Positions 55,625-64,000 of a stretch of DNA of 64,000 nucleotides are shown piece after piece; the stretch's first letter is position 1, and every line of letters starts with the position of its first letter. The stretch comes from JAGDVO01 sp964590075 [NCBI: uncultured Aquificales bacterium]. Lineage in GTDB: Bacteria; Thermosulfidibacterota; Thermosulfidibacteria; Thermosulfidibacterales. The stretch spans positions 62,001 to 126,000 of the forward strand of contig CAZPXS010000003.1 in the NCBI GenBank assembly GCA_964590075.1, given 5' to 3'. The translations under genes and the position numbers were made by a program. The notes under the pieces are model-generated. The model was not told the origin of the DNA, ran no database searches, and worked only from the letters and a program-made list of their open reading frames with translations.

Positions 55625-57937
55625 ATGAAAAGACCAAAAATTACAAAAGAAGAGGTACTCGAATACCATAGTAAAGGTAGGCCTGGAAAACTAGAGATAA
55701 TAGTAACAAAGCCCTACTCAAGACAGAGGGATCTTTCAATAGCCTACTCACCTGGAGTTGCCTGGGTGTGCGAAGAGATCCATGCTAATCCCGAATTAGC
55801 TTATGAATATACCATAAAGGGTAACCTAGTAGCGGTTATATCAAATGGTACCGCTGTTCTTGGCTTAGGTGATATAGGTGCACTTGCCGGAAAACCTGTT
55901 ATGGAGGGAAAATGTTTACTATTCAAAGCACTTGCGGATGTTGATGCCATAGATCTTGAGGTAAGTACCAAGGATCCCGATGAGTTCATAACTGTTGTCA
56001 AGAACATCGCCCCCACCTTCGGAGGGATAAACCTCGAAGATGTCAAGGCTCCCGAGTGTTTTTATATAGAGGAGAAGCTCAAAGAGATACTAGATATACC
56101 AGTATTTCATGATGACCAACATGGTACGGCAATCATAACAACAGCAGGGATAATAAATGCACTCGAGATTGTTGGTAAAAAACCTGAAGAGGTAAAGGTA
56201 GTTATCAATGGAGCAGGTGCAAGTGGTATAGCCTGTGCAAAGATGCTTCTAACGATAGGTATCAAAAAAGAAAACATGATACTCTGTGATACCAAAGGTG
56301 TGATATATAAGGGGAGAACCTCTGGAATGAACCCATATAAGGAGGAGTTTGCAACAGATCTACCGGTTAGAACACTCGAAGAAGCTGTGGTAGATGCGGA
56401 TATCCTTATAGGAATGTCTGTTAAAGGTGCATTTACCAAAGAAATGATAAAGAAGATGGCAAAGGATCCGATTATATTTGCCTGTGCTAATCCTGATCCC
56501 GAAATATTACCGGAGGAAGTTTATGAGGTTAGAAAGGATGCGATTGTAGCTACAGGAAGAAGCGACTATCCAAATCAGGTCAATAATGTACTTGGTTTTC
56601 CCTTTATCTTTAGAGGTGCACTAGACGTAAGAGCGAAAGCTATAAATGAAGAGATGAAAAAGGCAGCAGCCCTAGCCCTCGCACAGCTTGCGAGAGAAGA
56701 AGTGCCAGAGTCAGTTCTTAGAGCCTACGGACTTGAAAGGCTCGAATTTGGTAGAGACTATATCATACCGAAGCCGCTCGATCCAAGAGTACCACTATGG
56801 GTAGCTCCAGCCGTCGCAAAGGCAGCGATGGAAACCAACGTAGCAAGAAAACCGATACATGATTTTGAAGAATACAAGATACAACTCGAGAAGAGATTGA
56901 GAGGTAAAGCAGGAGAGGTGATAAGAAGAATAATAAACGAAGCGAGAAAGGCTCCAAAGAGGATAGTCTTTGTGGAAGGCTACGACAAGGAGATAATAAG
57001 GGCAAGTCACACGATAAAGGAGGAGGGTATAGGCGAAGTTATACTCATAGGTAATCCAGAACACATCAGAAAGACTATGGAAGAAGTTGGTCTGGATCTA
57101 AGTAACGACGTAACTATCATAGATCCACTAAACTTCGATAAAAAGGAAAAATATGCCGAAATTCTATACGAACTCAGAAACAGAAAGGGAGTAACAAGAG
57201 AAGAGGCAAAAAGACTCGTAGAGTTTGATCCAGAAACACTTGCTGCACTTATGGTTTATAACGGTGATGCAGATGTTCTGATCGCGGGAAGAAATAGACA
57301 CTACCCAGATGCACTAAGCCCAATACTAAGAATAATAAAGCCCAAACCTGGTGTGAAGGTGGCTTCAGGTGTCTATATGGTGATAGCTAAAGAGGAGATA
57401 TTCTTCTTCGCAGACACAACGGTAAACATAAGTCCAAACGCAGAACAACTAGCGGAAATCGCCATTTGCACAGCAGATACCGCAAGGAAATTCGGCGTTG
57501 AACCTAGGGTAGCGATGTTATCGTTCTCCAACTTTGGAAGCGTTAAGCATCCAGAGGCAATAAAGGTTGCTGATGCTGTAAGGATAGTTAGAGAACGTAG
57601 ACCAGACATAATCATAGATGGTGAAATGCAGGCAGACACTGCCCTTGATCCTGAAATACTGATCAACACATATCCATTCTCCTCATTAAAGGAGAGAGCT
57701 AATGTCCTAATCTTCCCAACGTTAAACGCAGGTAATATAGCCTATAAGATATGCGCTAAGATAGGTAATGCAACCGTTATAGGACCAATACTACAGGGTC
57801 TTTCAAAGTCGGTACATGTCTTACAAAGGGGTGCAACCTCAACCGAGATATTCCACCTTGCGGCTGTAGCAGTAGCTAAGGCTGAGATGTTAAAATACGA
57901 TGTTTTTAAAAATGAAGAGGGAATGAGCTTGCCATAA
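55625..57937 (+). CDS. maeB: NADP-dependent malic enzyme with C-terminal phosphotransacetylase-like domain
   Basis: A 770-aa MaeB-type fusion. The malic-enzyme part (about 1-425): YSPGVAWVCEEI, GNLVAVISNGTAVLGLGDIGALAGKPVMEGK, FHDDQHGTAIITTAGIINAL, VVINGAGASGIACAKML and SDYPNQVNNVLGFPFIFRGALD. The rest is a PTA-like domain (RIVFVEGYDKEIIRASHTI ... ADVLIAGRNRHYPDAL ... SFSNFGSVKHPEAIKVADAV ... LNAGNIAYKICAKIG), which is usually regulatory, binding acetyl-CoA or similar. Oxidatively decarboxylates malate to pyruvate, giving NADPH. Strong RBS (GAAGGAGGTG). The panBCD promoter -35 box overlaps its stop codon. Confidence 0.95.
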   Translation: MKRPKITKEEVLEYHSKGRPGKLEIIVTKPYSRQRDLSIAYSPGVAWVCEEIHANPELAYEYTIKGNLVAVISNGTAVLGLGDIGALAGKPVMEGKCLLFKALADVDAIDLEVSTKDPDEFITVVKNIAPTFGGINLEDVKAPECFYIEEKLKEILDIPVFHDDQHGTAIITTAGIINALEIVGKKPEEVKVVINGAGASGIACAKMLLTIGIKKENMILCDTKGVIYKGRTSGMNPYKEEFATDLPVRTLEEAVVDADILIGMSVKGAFTKEMIKKMAKDPIIFACANPDPEILPEEVYEVRKDAIVATGRSDYPNQVNNVLGFPFIFRGALDVRAKAINEEMKKAAALALAQLAREEVPESVLRAYGLERLEFGRDYIIPKPLDPRVPLWVAPAVAKAAMETNVARKPIHDFEEYKIQLEKRLRGKAGEVIRRIINEARKAPKRIVFVEGYDKEIIRASHTIKEEGIGEVILIGNPEHIRKTMEEVGLDLSNDVTIIDPLNFDKKEKYAEILYELRNRKGVTREEAKRLVEFDPETLAALMVYNGDADVLIAGRNRHYPDALSPILRIIKPKPGVKVASGVYMVIAKEEIFFFADTTVNISPNAEQLAEIAICTADTARKFGVEPRVAMLSFSNFGSVKHPEAIKVADAVRIVRERRPDIIIDGEMQADTALDPEILINTYPFSSLKERANVLIFPTLNAGNIAYKICAKIGNATVIGPILQGLSKSVHVLQRGATSTEIFHLAAVAVAKAEMLKYDVFKNEEGMSLP

Positions 57938-57957
57938 ACGCTAAAAAGTATTATATT
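57929..57957 (+). promoter_or_regulatory. Promoter of the pan leader and panBCD-ribD
   Basis: TTGCCA (57929-57934), exactly 17 nt, TATATT (57952-57957). The -35 box overlaps the maeB stop. Transcription would begin near 57964, just before the pan hairpin. Confidence 0.65.
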
Positions 57958-57968
57958 GTTTGTGGGCA

Positions 57969-58005
57969 TCCGCTTGGATCCCTTTAGTTAAGGGACCGAG
58001 ACGGG
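57969..58005 (+). promoter_or_regulatory. pan-motif-like regulatory hairpin
   Basis: A 14-bp stem with a TAGTT loop: CCG (57970-57972) pairs with CGG (58002-58004), CTTGG (57973-57977) with CCGAG (57996-58000), TCCCTT (57979-57984) with AAGGGA (57990-57995). Two single adenosines bulge on opposite strands, A57978 and A58001. A hairpin with two bulged adenosines in the leader of pantothenate genes is the definition of the published pan RNA motif. Only one copy is visible; tandem copies are common elsewhere. Its 3' strand can also pair with the terminator loop downstream. Confidence 0.75.
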
Positions 58006-58014
58006 AAGGTATAG

Positions 58015-58054
58015 AAAAAAGGCCTTTCGGGCTCGGTCCGAAAGGCCTTTTTTT
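58015..58054 (+). terminator. Strong intrinsic terminator/attenuator ahead of panB
   Basis: A perfect 16-bp hairpin: A6-GGCCTTTCGG (58015-58030), loop GCTCGGT (58031-58037), CCGAAAGGCC-T7 (58038-58054). The A and T runs make it work in both directions. It lies between the pan hairpin and panB within the same expected transcript, so it should act as an attenuator. CTCGGTCC (58032-58039) is the exact complement of GGACCGAG (57993-58000) in the pan hairpin. Confidence 0.9.
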
Positions 58055-58084
58055 AATGGCCAACTTTAATAGAAGGAGAAAGGG

Positions 58085-58885
58085 ATGGAAAGAGTGACCG
58101 TAAATAAGATAATGGATATGAAAAAGAACAGGGACCCCATAGTTATGATAACCGCCTATGATTATCCCACTGCCCAAATGGTAGATGAGGCAGGTGTTGA
58201 CATAATCCTTGTTGGAGATTCACTTGGAATGGTTGTTCTTGGGTATGAAAATACTCTTCCCGTAACGATGGAGGAAATGATGGTCTTTGTAAAAGCTGTA
58301 TCTAGAGGAGCAAAAAGGGCGATGATAGTGGCTGACATGCCTTTCATGAGCTACCAAGTGTCAGTTGAAGATGCGGTGAAAAATGCCGGCCAATTTATAA
58401 AGGAAGGTGGAGCACATGCAGTTAAACTGGAAGGTGGTAGAGAGATTATAGAAATAGTAAAGAGATTGACAGATATAGGCATCCCTGTTATGGGCCATAT
58501 AGGCCTTACACCGCAATCCATACACAGAATAGGTGGATATAAGGTTCAAGGAAGGGATCAGGAATCGAGGAAGAAACTGATCGAAGATGCAAAAGAACTG
58601 GAAAAGGCTGGTTGTTTTTCCATAGTTCTTGAAGCTGTTCCAATGGATCTCGCAAAGGAAATAACAGAAAATCTTTCAATACCCACGATAGGGATAGGAG
58701 CTGGCCCGCACTGTGATGGACAGGTACTGGTTTTCCATGATCTTGTAGGGATCTACACAGGATTCAAACCAAAATTCGTCAAAAGATACGCCACGATAAG
58801 GGAAACTATATTAGAGGCAGTTAAAAAATACAGAGATGAAGTGAAAAACCGTATATTTCCAGATGAGGAACATTCCTACAGGTAG
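58085..58885 (+). CDS. panB: 3-methyl-2-oxobutanoate hydroxymethyltransferase
   Basis: First step of pantothenate synthesis, ketoisovalerate plus methylene-THF to ketopantoate (266 aa). Typical blocks: ITAYDYPTAQMVDEAGVDIILVGDSLGMVVLGYENTLPVT (metal/substrate Asp), AHAVKLEGG, GHIGLTPQSIHRIGGYKVQGR, FSIVLEAVP and IGIGAGPHCDGQVLVFHDLVG. ATG behind AGGAGAAAGGG. It follows the pan-type leader and should be switched by it; panC follows after 9 nt. Confidence 0.97.
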   Translation: MERVTVNKIMDMKKNRDPIVMITAYDYPTAQMVDEAGVDIILVGDSLGMVVLGYENTLPVTMEEMMVFVKAVSRGAKRAMIVADMPFMSYQVSVEDAVKNAGQFIKEGGAHAVKLEGGREIIEIVKRLTDIGIPVMGHIGLTPQSIHRIGGYKVQGRDQESRKKLIEDAKELEKAGCFSIVLEAVPMDLAKEITENLSIPTIGIGAGPHCDGQVLVFHDLVGIYTGFKPKFVKRYATIRETILEAVKKYRDEVKNRIFPDEEHSYR

Positions 58886-58894
58886 GGGTGAAAG

Positions 58895-59749
58895 ATGAGG
58901 TTGGTCGAAAGAGTTAAAGAAATGATGGAATTAAGTAAAGGATGGTGTAGGGAGGGTAAAAGTGTCGGCTTTGTACCAACCATGGGATATCTCCACGAAG
59001 GGCATTTGAGTCTTGTAAAAAGAGCAAGAGAGGAAAACGAAATAGTAGTTGTCAGTATATTTGTAAATCCAACACAGTTCGGACCAAACGAGGATTATAA
59101 CAGATATCCAAGAGACTTAAATAGAGACCTAAAACTACTCGAACCTTACAATGTGGATGTCGTTTTTCATCCATCCGTTGATGAGATGTACCCAGAAGGC
59201 TACAAGACCTATGTTGAGGTTTTAGACATTACCGAAAGACTCTGCGGAAAATCAAGACCGGGACACTTTAGAGGAGTAACAACGGTTTGCACCAAACTCT
59301 TTAATATCGTAAAGCCAACAAGGGCCTACTTTGGTAAAAAGGACTTTCAACAACTGGTAGTTATAAAGAGGATGGTAAAGGACCTGAACATGGATATCGA
59401 AATCGTACCAATGCCAATCGTTAGGGAACCAGACGGACTAGCTATGAGCTCAAGAAACACATACCTAAATGAGGAGGAAAGAAAAGCGGCAACCTGTCTA
59501 TATAGGGCACTTAAGAAAGCTCAAGAGCTATTTGAAAATGGGGAGAGAGATCCAAAGAGACTAAAGGAAGAGATAACCAGGATAATAGAAAGTGAAAAAC
59601 TTGCAAAAATAGATTACGTAGAAGTTGTTGATCCAGAGAATTTCTTACCGGTTGATAAACTGACAGAGGGAACTTTGGTTGCACTTGCAGTTAGGATAGG
59701 ACCGGCAAGACTGATAGATAACACCCAACTTGGGATAGATAAAATCTAA
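58895..59749 (+). CDS. panC: Pantothenate synthetase (pantoate-beta-alanine ligase)
   Basis: Joins pantoate and beta-alanine with ATP (284 aa). [19 protein letters not shown] carries the HxGH motif; [69 protein letters not shown] are all intact. RBS GGGGTG. Second gene of panBCD-ribD. Confidence 0.97.
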   Translation: MRLVERVKEMMELSKGWCREGKSVGFVPTMGYLHEGHLSLVKRAREENEIVVVSIFVNPTQFGPNEDYNRYPRDLNRDLKLLEPYNVDVVFHPSVDEMYPEGYKTYVEVLDITERLCGKSRPGHFRGVTTVCTKLFNIVKPTRAYFGKKDFQQLVVIKRMVKDLNMDIEIVPMPIVREPDGLAMSSRNTYLNEEERKAATCLYRALKKAQELFENGERDPKRLKEEITRIIESEKLAKIDYVEVVDPENFLPVDKLTEGTLVALAVRIGPARLIDNTQLGIDKI

Positions 59750-59759
59750 GGGGAGGTGG

Positions 59760-60158
59760 GTGATGCAGCTTTATAGGAGAATGTTACTAGCAAAGATACA
59801 TAGGGCAACGGTAACCGAGGCAAACCTAAACTACATAGGAAGCATAACGATAGATAAAAGTTTACTTGAAGCATCAGGTATAATACCTTATGAATTCGTC
59901 GAAATCTGGAATATCACTAATGGTGAAAGGTTTAGTACCTATGTCATAGAAGGTGAAGCAAATAGTGGTGTTATCTGCCTAAACGGTGCCGCAGCAAGAA
60001 AAGTTGCGGTTGGTGATAAGATAATCATAGCATCCTATGTACATGTACCGGATAGCTTAGCGAGAAACTGGAAACCGAGAGTGGTCTTTGTTGACGACAA
60101 TAACAGGATAGTGGAGGTAAAAACCGAAGAGGAGGCCTTTGTAGAAGTTGACTACTGA
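59760..60158 (+). CDS. panD: Aspartate 1-decarboxylase
   Basis: Makes beta-alanine for PanC (132 aa). A pyruvoyl enzyme: self-cleavage at Gly27-Ser28 in [10 protein letters not shown], with later conserved [21 protein letters not shown] and GDKIIIASY. Start at the first of two ATG codons (RBS GGGGAGGTGG). The three genes plus coaE in this window cover much of the route to CoA. Confidence 0.97.
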   Translation: MMQLYRRMLLAKIHRATVTEANLNYIGSITIDKSLLEASGIIPYEFVEIWNITNGERFSTYVIEGEANSGVICLNGAAARKVAVGDKIIIASYVHVPDSLARNWKPRVVFVDDNNRIVEVKTEEEAFVEVDY

Positions 60159-61248
60159 CGAAAGATACATACGTACCTGTATAAGTTTAGCTAAGAGGGC
60201 AGGAAACCAAACTTCCCCCAACCCATTAGTGGGTTGTGTGATTGTAAAGGACGGTAGAATAATATCAAAGGCTTATCATAAGAAGTTTGGTGGTCTTCAT
60301 GCCGAACGAATAGCGCTTGGCAAACTCAACTATAATGCAGAGGGAGCTACATTGTACGTCAATCTTGAACCCTGCTGTCATTGGGGTAAGACCCCTCCCT
60401 GTACAGAGGCGATAATAAAATCTGGAATAAAGAGAGTTGTTATAGGGATGGTTGACCCCAACCCAAAGGTTAGTGGTAAAGGTATAGAAACATTAAAAAG
60501 CGCAGGAATTGAAGTTACAACCGGGGTACTTGAGAACGAATGCAAATACCTTAATAGAGGATTTATAAAATGGATTAAAACAGGTCTTCCGTACGTTATA
60601 CTAAAATGGGCTCAAACGGTAGACGGTAAGATAGCTACAAAAAATGGAGAATCAAAATGGATAAGCTCGGAGAGAGCCCTTAGATTTGCTCATTCCCTAA
60701 GGGCATTCTGTGACGCTGTAATCATAGGTAAGGGAACCTTATATAGAGACGATCCCGAACTTACAGTAAGACTCGTAAAAGGTCATAACCCAAAGAGAAT
60801 AGTACTGATGAGTAAGATAAAGATAGATAAAAACTACAAAATCTTTGAAGTTAATCCAGAAAACACATGGCTTTTCGGTGTAGATATAGATAAAGAAACC
60901 AAGAATCTACTTGTAAAAAAGGGAATTAGGTTCACCATAATTAAGGGTAAGGATGGTAAGGTCGATCTATTAAATTTACTTAAGATTCTTGGTGAGGAAG
61001 GTTACACAAAGGTACTTGTGGAAGGTGGAGGGGAGGTACATTCAAGCTTTATAAGGGAAAATCTCTTCGATGAGATAAATGTAGTTATAGCTCCAAAGAT
61101 AATGGGGCTTGGGATAGAGGCGGTAAGCGCTGAGCTTACCACCTCAATTTCTGAGTTAAAGGAACTATATCCTTACCAAGTTAAAAGGCTCACAAAGGAT
61201 ACATTAATCACACTTATTAACCCTCAGAGCCTTTCTTTTCTTTCCTAA
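60148..61248 (+). CDS. ribD: Bifunctional riboflavin deaminase/reductase
   Basis: Two domains in 366 aa: an N-terminal zinc deaminase (GLHAER at H51-E53; [14 protein letters not shown] with C76 and C85) and a C-terminal NADPH reductase ([56 protein letters not shown]). Acts on the GTP-derived pyrimidine in riboflavin synthesis. TTG start, 11 nt inside panD with AGGAGG about 12 nt ahead. No FMN riboswitch precedes it, so it appears to ride on the pan transcript. Its 3' end overlaps the opposing paaK gene by 32 nt. Confidence 0.94.
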   Translation: MTTDERYIRTCISLAKRAGNQTSPNPLVGCVIVKDGRIISKAYHKKFGGLHAERIALGKLNYNAEGATLYVNLEPCCHWGKTPPCTEAIIKSGIKRVVIGMVDPNPKVSGKGIETLKSAGIEVTTGVLENECKYLNRGFIKWIKTGLPYVILKWAQTVDGKIATKNGESKWISSERALRFAHSLRAFCDAVIIGKGTLYRDDPELTVRLVKGHNPKRIVLMSKIKIDKNYKIFEVNPENTWLFGVDIDKETKNLLVKKGIRFTIIKGKDGKVDLLNLLKILGEEGYTKVLVEGGGEVHSSFIRENLFDEINVVIAPKIMGLGIEAVSAELTTSISELKELYPYQVKRLTKDTLITLINPQSLSFLS

Positions 61249-62518
61249 GATCAACTACTCTCTGAGCCTTACCAGGTTTTCTTGGTATAGTACCTTCAGG
61301 CACAAGTTCGAGATCCACCCTAAAACCTAATAGATCATAAAGATGAGTCATAAGATGCTCCCTCAATTCACCGTTAGAAACTCTCGAAGAATCCTTAACT
61401 TCAAGAACTATCTTCACCTTTGTCTTACCCTTAACCTCATCTATAACTATCTGATACTCATTGCCGACTTCCCTATGTCTCATTAGAATCGACTCTATCT
61501 GGGATGGATAGAAATTAACTCCCTTTATCTTCAACATATCATCAGTTCTGCCTTTGATCCTATCGACTCTTAAATGTGTTCTGCCACAGTCACACCTTTC
61601 CCTCGACACTATCCTAGTTATATCCCTTGTTCTATATCTTATGAGGGGTAATCCCTCCCTTGTTAACGTAGTAACCACCATCTCACCCTCTTCACCATCG
61701 GGGAGAACCTCACCTGTATTGGGATCTATTATCTCAACTATATAATGATCCTCCCATACATGTATTCCACACTTACACTTACAATCTATACCAAGCCCAA
61801 CACCACCAGTCTCAGTCATACCTATTATATCGTAGGTATCTATACCCATAATACTTTCTATCCTATTTCTAACCTCATCAGACCATACTTCTGCACCGAA
61901 TATACCAACTCTGAGCTTAGTATCCCTTTTAAAATCAAAACCCTCTTCCTTAGCAACCTCAATTAGCCTCAAAGGATAACTCGCTATAGCACATATAACT
62001 GTAGTTCCCATAGTTTTCATCAGCTCGAGCTGCAACATACTTCTACCAGCACCTATCGGTACAACCATACAACCTATCCTCTCACAACCATAGTGAAAAC
62101 CGAAGCCTCCGTTAAAAAGACCAAAGGAAGGGGTTATCTGAACCACATCTTTGGAAGTTACTCCCGCACAGGTAAGACACCTGGCCATTATCTCCGCCCA
62201 CTGTTCAACATCGCTAACTGTGTAAAAGTTTACAATAGGAGTACCCGTTGTACCACTTGACATATGAAACCTAACGAAGGATTCCTTATTCGCACATGTA
62301 TACCTAAAGGGATAACCTTCTCTTAAATCGTCCTTCGTAAGAAATGGAAAATTCCTCAAATCCTCTAAACTTTTAATATCCTCCGGTTCCGGCCTCCAAA
62401 TCTTCTCCCAATAGAATTCGTTGTTCTCCTTAATATGACGAATGGTATCTTTAAGCCTTCTAAGCTGTAAATCGGTTAATAGTTCCCTGTCCATAGTCTC
62501 TAATCTAGCCTGATACAT
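61217..62518 (-). CDS. paaK: Phenylacetate-CoA ligase-type adenylate-forming enzyme
   Basis: A 433-aa acyl-CoA ligase of the PaaK group. P-loop VRFHMSSGTTGTPIVNFYT; ITPSFGLFNGGFGFHYGCERIGC; DIIGMTETGGVG; RTRDITRIVSRERCDCGRTH; GRTDDMLKIKGVNFYPSQIES; C-terminal Lys in [18 protein letters not shown]. Cys-rich elements (DCKCKCGIHVWEDH and RCDCG) are typical of the anaerobe branch. Together with iorB it suggests aryl-acid or branched-acid CoA activation in amino-acid fermentation or its reverse. GGAGG lies within the iorB 3' end, so the two are coupled. Confidence 0.9.
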   Translation of the reverse strand: MYQARLETMDRELLTDLQLRRLKDTIRHIKENNEFYWEKIWRPEPEDIKSLEDLRNFPFLTKDDLREGYPFRYTCANKESFVRFHMSSGTTGTPIVNFYTVSDVEQWAEIMARCLTCAGVTSKDVVQITPSFGLFNGGFGFHYGCERIGCMVVPIGAGRSMLQLELMKTMGTTVICAIASYPLRLIEVAKEEGFDFKRDTKLRVGIFGAEVWSDEVRNRIESIMGIDTYDIIGMTETGGVGLGIDCKCKCGIHVWEDHYIVEIIDPNTGEVLPDGEEGEMVVTTLTREGLPLIRYRTRDITRIVSRERCDCGRTHLRVDRIKGRTDDMLKIKGVNFYPSQIESILMRHREVGNEYQIVIDEVKGKTKVKIVLEVKDSSRVSNGELREHLMTHLYDLLGFRVDLELVPEGTIPRKPGKAQRVVDLRKEKKGSEG

Positions 62519-63021
62519 CTTTCCATCCCCTCCTTATATCCAACCTCAAAGGCCTTTCTATTCTCATCTTTAACTTTTCCAAACTTACCTAAAACTTCAA
62601 GGCCTTCATCAAATGTGGCTCCAAAGAGATAGGACAAAATTCCAAAGGCCATGATATTAAGAGACCTAAAGGGTAGAGAGTGTTTGAGCCTAATATCATC
62701 CAGTTTAACGTGACCCTTTGAAGGAGATATCAAAAGGGCATCTTCCATAAGATAGGGTTCGACTTTATCAAGCTCAGAATCATCCAGAACCACACCTATA
62801 TGTGCACTCTCGTAAAGAACAAAAGGACTCCTATAATCACCAACCTTCATAAAACTGAGTACACTTCCACCTCTTGTCGCCATACCGTGAGTTTCAGTAG
62901 AGATAACACTGTAACCTTTACGAACTAAAAGATCACCGACCAATCTTGTTAACAGGACTATACCCTGACCACCTGAGCCGGCAAAAACTAATATTTTTCC
63001 CTTTGATCCACTACAATCCAT
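62500..63021 (-). CDS. iorB: Indolepyruvate/2-oxoacid:ferredoxin oxidoreductase gamma-type subunit
   Basis: A 173-aa subunit with the POR/KOR gamma fold: KILVFAGSGGQGIVLLTRLVGDLLVRKGYSVISTETHGMATRGGSVLSFMKVG. Adjacent to paaK this is most like IorB, which with the TPP-containing IorA oxidises aryl-pyruvates to aryl-acetyl-CoA using ferredoxin. IorA is not in the window. ATG 63021 has no Shine-Dalgarno and lies only 10 nt after a terminator-like hairpin. The 3' end overlaps paaK by 19 nt. Confidence 0.85.
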   Translation of the reverse strand: MDCSGSKGKILVFAGSGGQGIVLLTRLVGDLLVRKGYSVISTETHGMATRGGSVLSFMKVGDYRSPFVLYESAHIGVVLDDSELDKVEPYLMEDALLISPSKGHVKLDDIRLKHSLPFRSLNIMAFGILSYLFGATFDEGLEVLGKFGKVKDENRKAFEVGYKEGMERCIRLD

Positions 63022-63030
63022 GGGTTATAA

Positions 63031-63066
63031 ATAATAAAAAGGCATGGGACTATCAAGCCCCATGCC
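63031..63066 (-). terminator. Terminator-like hairpin between CoA transferase and iorB
   Basis: On the minus strand GGCATGGG (63059-63066), loop of about 10 nt, CCCATGCC (63041-63048), then TTTTTATTATTT. It ends the CoA transferase transcript; its closeness to iorB leaves no room for a separate promoter between them. Confidence 0.85.
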
Positions 63067-63086
63067 TCGATTTATTAGGATTACAC

Positions 63087-64000
63087 CTATATAACACCTT
63101 TTTCCTTTAACTCTCTGATCCTTTCCGCTCCGAATCCCAACATAGTTGAATATATATACTCGTTATCCCTTCCCACGGGTCTACATAGCCACTTAACCCT
63201 AGGTGGAGTTTTTGTCATCTTCCAGGGCTGATTCGCTATAATCAACTCTCCATATATAGGATCCTCAAATTTAACAAAGGTACCTCTTATCCACCAGTTC
63301 TCTGTATGCATAACCTCCCATGGAGAGACAACCTTACCCGGAACAACAACACCACCTTTACCGGACTCCTTGGCCTTCCTATTCGCATCCATGACTATAT
63401 TGAAGATCTCCTCATAGGTTTTATCCATGGTCCACTTTTCTATCTCCTTATAGGCTGCCTTCTGGTTTTCAAAATTCAACCTCTCAAAGACTGTAGGATA
63501 CTTCTCTCTAAGATCCGGTCTCTCTATGATCTCACATAGGAGGCTCCAATTAGGATCAGCGAATCCACTTAGGAAGCAATAGCCATCCTTACATTTGAAA
63601 TAGGTGTAACAGAAAACACCGGCATCGAGATTGCCAATCCTCTCCACATTATCACCGTAGAACTGATAGTTGGTAAGAGCATAGTTTATACATCTACCAA
63701 AAGCTTCGGCTGGAGAGATATCTATGAATTGACCCTCACCGGACTTATCCCTCCATATAAGGGCGGTGAGTATAGCAAAGGCTGCCCAAGCTCCTCCCGC
63801 ATACCAACCCATCCAGTTACCTTCCTTGGTGGGTACTTCGCTCTCTTTGGGATTCTCAGGATCCTTTACGTATTCACCTGTAACATAGGTTATTCCACTC
63901 ATGGCCTGATTGATGATATCAACGTCGGCCTTATTACAGAGAGCTCTGGGGCCATACTGACCGTAAGTATATATGGCACAGTAGACTAAACGTGGATTTA
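63087..64000 (-). CDS. CaiB/BaiF class III CoA-transferase (partial at window edge)
   Basis: The frame stays open to the last base, so the ATG at 63902 is internal: upstream codons read RLVYCAIYTYGQYGPRA and KADVDIINQAMSG, which is the conserved middle of family III CoA transferases. The visible part holds GITYVTG, AWAAFAILTALIWRDKSGEGQFIDISPAEA, GVFCYTYFKCKDGYCFLSGF and a C-terminal PWKMTKTPPRVKWLCRP. About 304 residues seen of roughly 400. Different in sequence from the racemase-like homologue at 25771. Substrate not known; neighbouring iorB/paaK hint at aryl or short-chain acyl-CoA. Confidence 0.88.
   Translation of the reverse strand, partial: NPRLVYCAIYTYGQYGPRALCNKADVDIINQAMSGITYVTGEYVKDPENPKESEVPTKEGNWMGWYAGGAWAAFAILTALIWRDKSGEGQFIDISPAEAFGRCINYALTNYQFYGDNVERIGNLDAGVFCYTYFKCKDGYCFLSGFADPNWSLLCEIIERPDLREKYPTVFERLNFENQKAAYKEIEKWTMDKTYEEIFNIVMDANRKAKESGKGGVVVPGKVVSPWEVMHTENWWIRGTFVKFEDPIYGELIIANQPWKMTKTPPRVKWLCRPVGRDNEYIYSTMLGFGAERIRELKEKGVI

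Overview
The window looks like a piece of the chromosome of a thermophilic, anaerobic, Gram-negative bacterium. Evidence: AT-leaning sequence with ATA/AGA/AGG-rich codon use; outer-membrane proteins (a porin, a BtuB-type receptor) and TonB; oxygen-averse enzymes (Fe(II) transport by FeoAB, an NfnAB-type bifurcating transhydrogenase, a 2-oxoacid:ferredoxin oxidoreductase subunit, and a THI4 whose usual sulfur-donor Cys is replaced by His). GlnE, DapL, a pan-type RNA and DUF4416 fit the Desulfobacterota/Nitrospirota/Aquificota grade, but the sequence alone does not fix the phylum.

Layout. 1-1444: right edge of an accessory region, with the 3' end of a TaqI/Eco57I-type restriction-modification gene, a decayed integrase tail, and tRNA-Pro whose 3' end faces it. 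1.5-8.2 kb: archaeal-type phosphoglycerate mutase and a NhaD-like antiporter, then an iron operon on the minus strand (porin, feoB, feoA, dtxR) behind a promoter with inverted repeats. 8.4-15.2 kb: tRNA-Arg, galE, a TetR-EmrA-EmrB efflux operon, beta-CASP RNase, pyrE, an Fe-S-type Rrf2 regulator. 15.4-32.1 kb: bioA-tyrS-DUF4416-comM; coaE-polA; MFS-tadA-terC-CoA transferase; mtaB; amidohydrolase-DUF3108-phosphoesterase; an ALDH-like protein lacking canonical residues. 32.2-36.8 kb: cobalamin riboswitch and btuB, tonB, an OFA-family transporter. 36.9-47.4 kb: glnE with an overlapping glycosyltransferase-like gene, then thiC-thiE-thi4-yggS, DUF2905, dapL and nfnAB. 47.5-55.6 kb: a long plus-strand housekeeping operon (mltD, zapB-like, zapA, rarA, 5-FCL, rny, ymdB, folD, xseA, PUA-like). 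55.6-64 kb: maeB, a pan-type RNA with terminator and panBCD-ribD, then paaK, iorB and a partial CoA transferase on the minus strand.

Cofactor synthesis recurs (thiamine, biotin, pantothenate/CoA, riboflavin, folate one-carbon, B12 uptake). Genes are very tightly packed: many start/stop overlaps and several tail-to-tail overlaps with no space for terminators. Some start codons sit 7-11 nt after a good -10 box without a Shine-Dalgarno, suggesting leaderless mRNAs.

The most notable observations are: (1) a promoter, a hairpin with two opposed bulged adenosines (pan motif) and a terminator before panBCD, where the hairpin 3' strand is complementary over 8 nt to the terminator loop; (2) an in-frame UGA six codons before the natural Phe-terminated end of the Feo-operon porin; (3) a porin-feoB-feoA-dtxR operon with operator-like repeats and a His/Cys/Gly-rich FeoA insertion; (4) a cobalamin riboswitch with a mutually exclusive RBS-sequestering platform; (5) an integrase relic beside tRNA-Pro.
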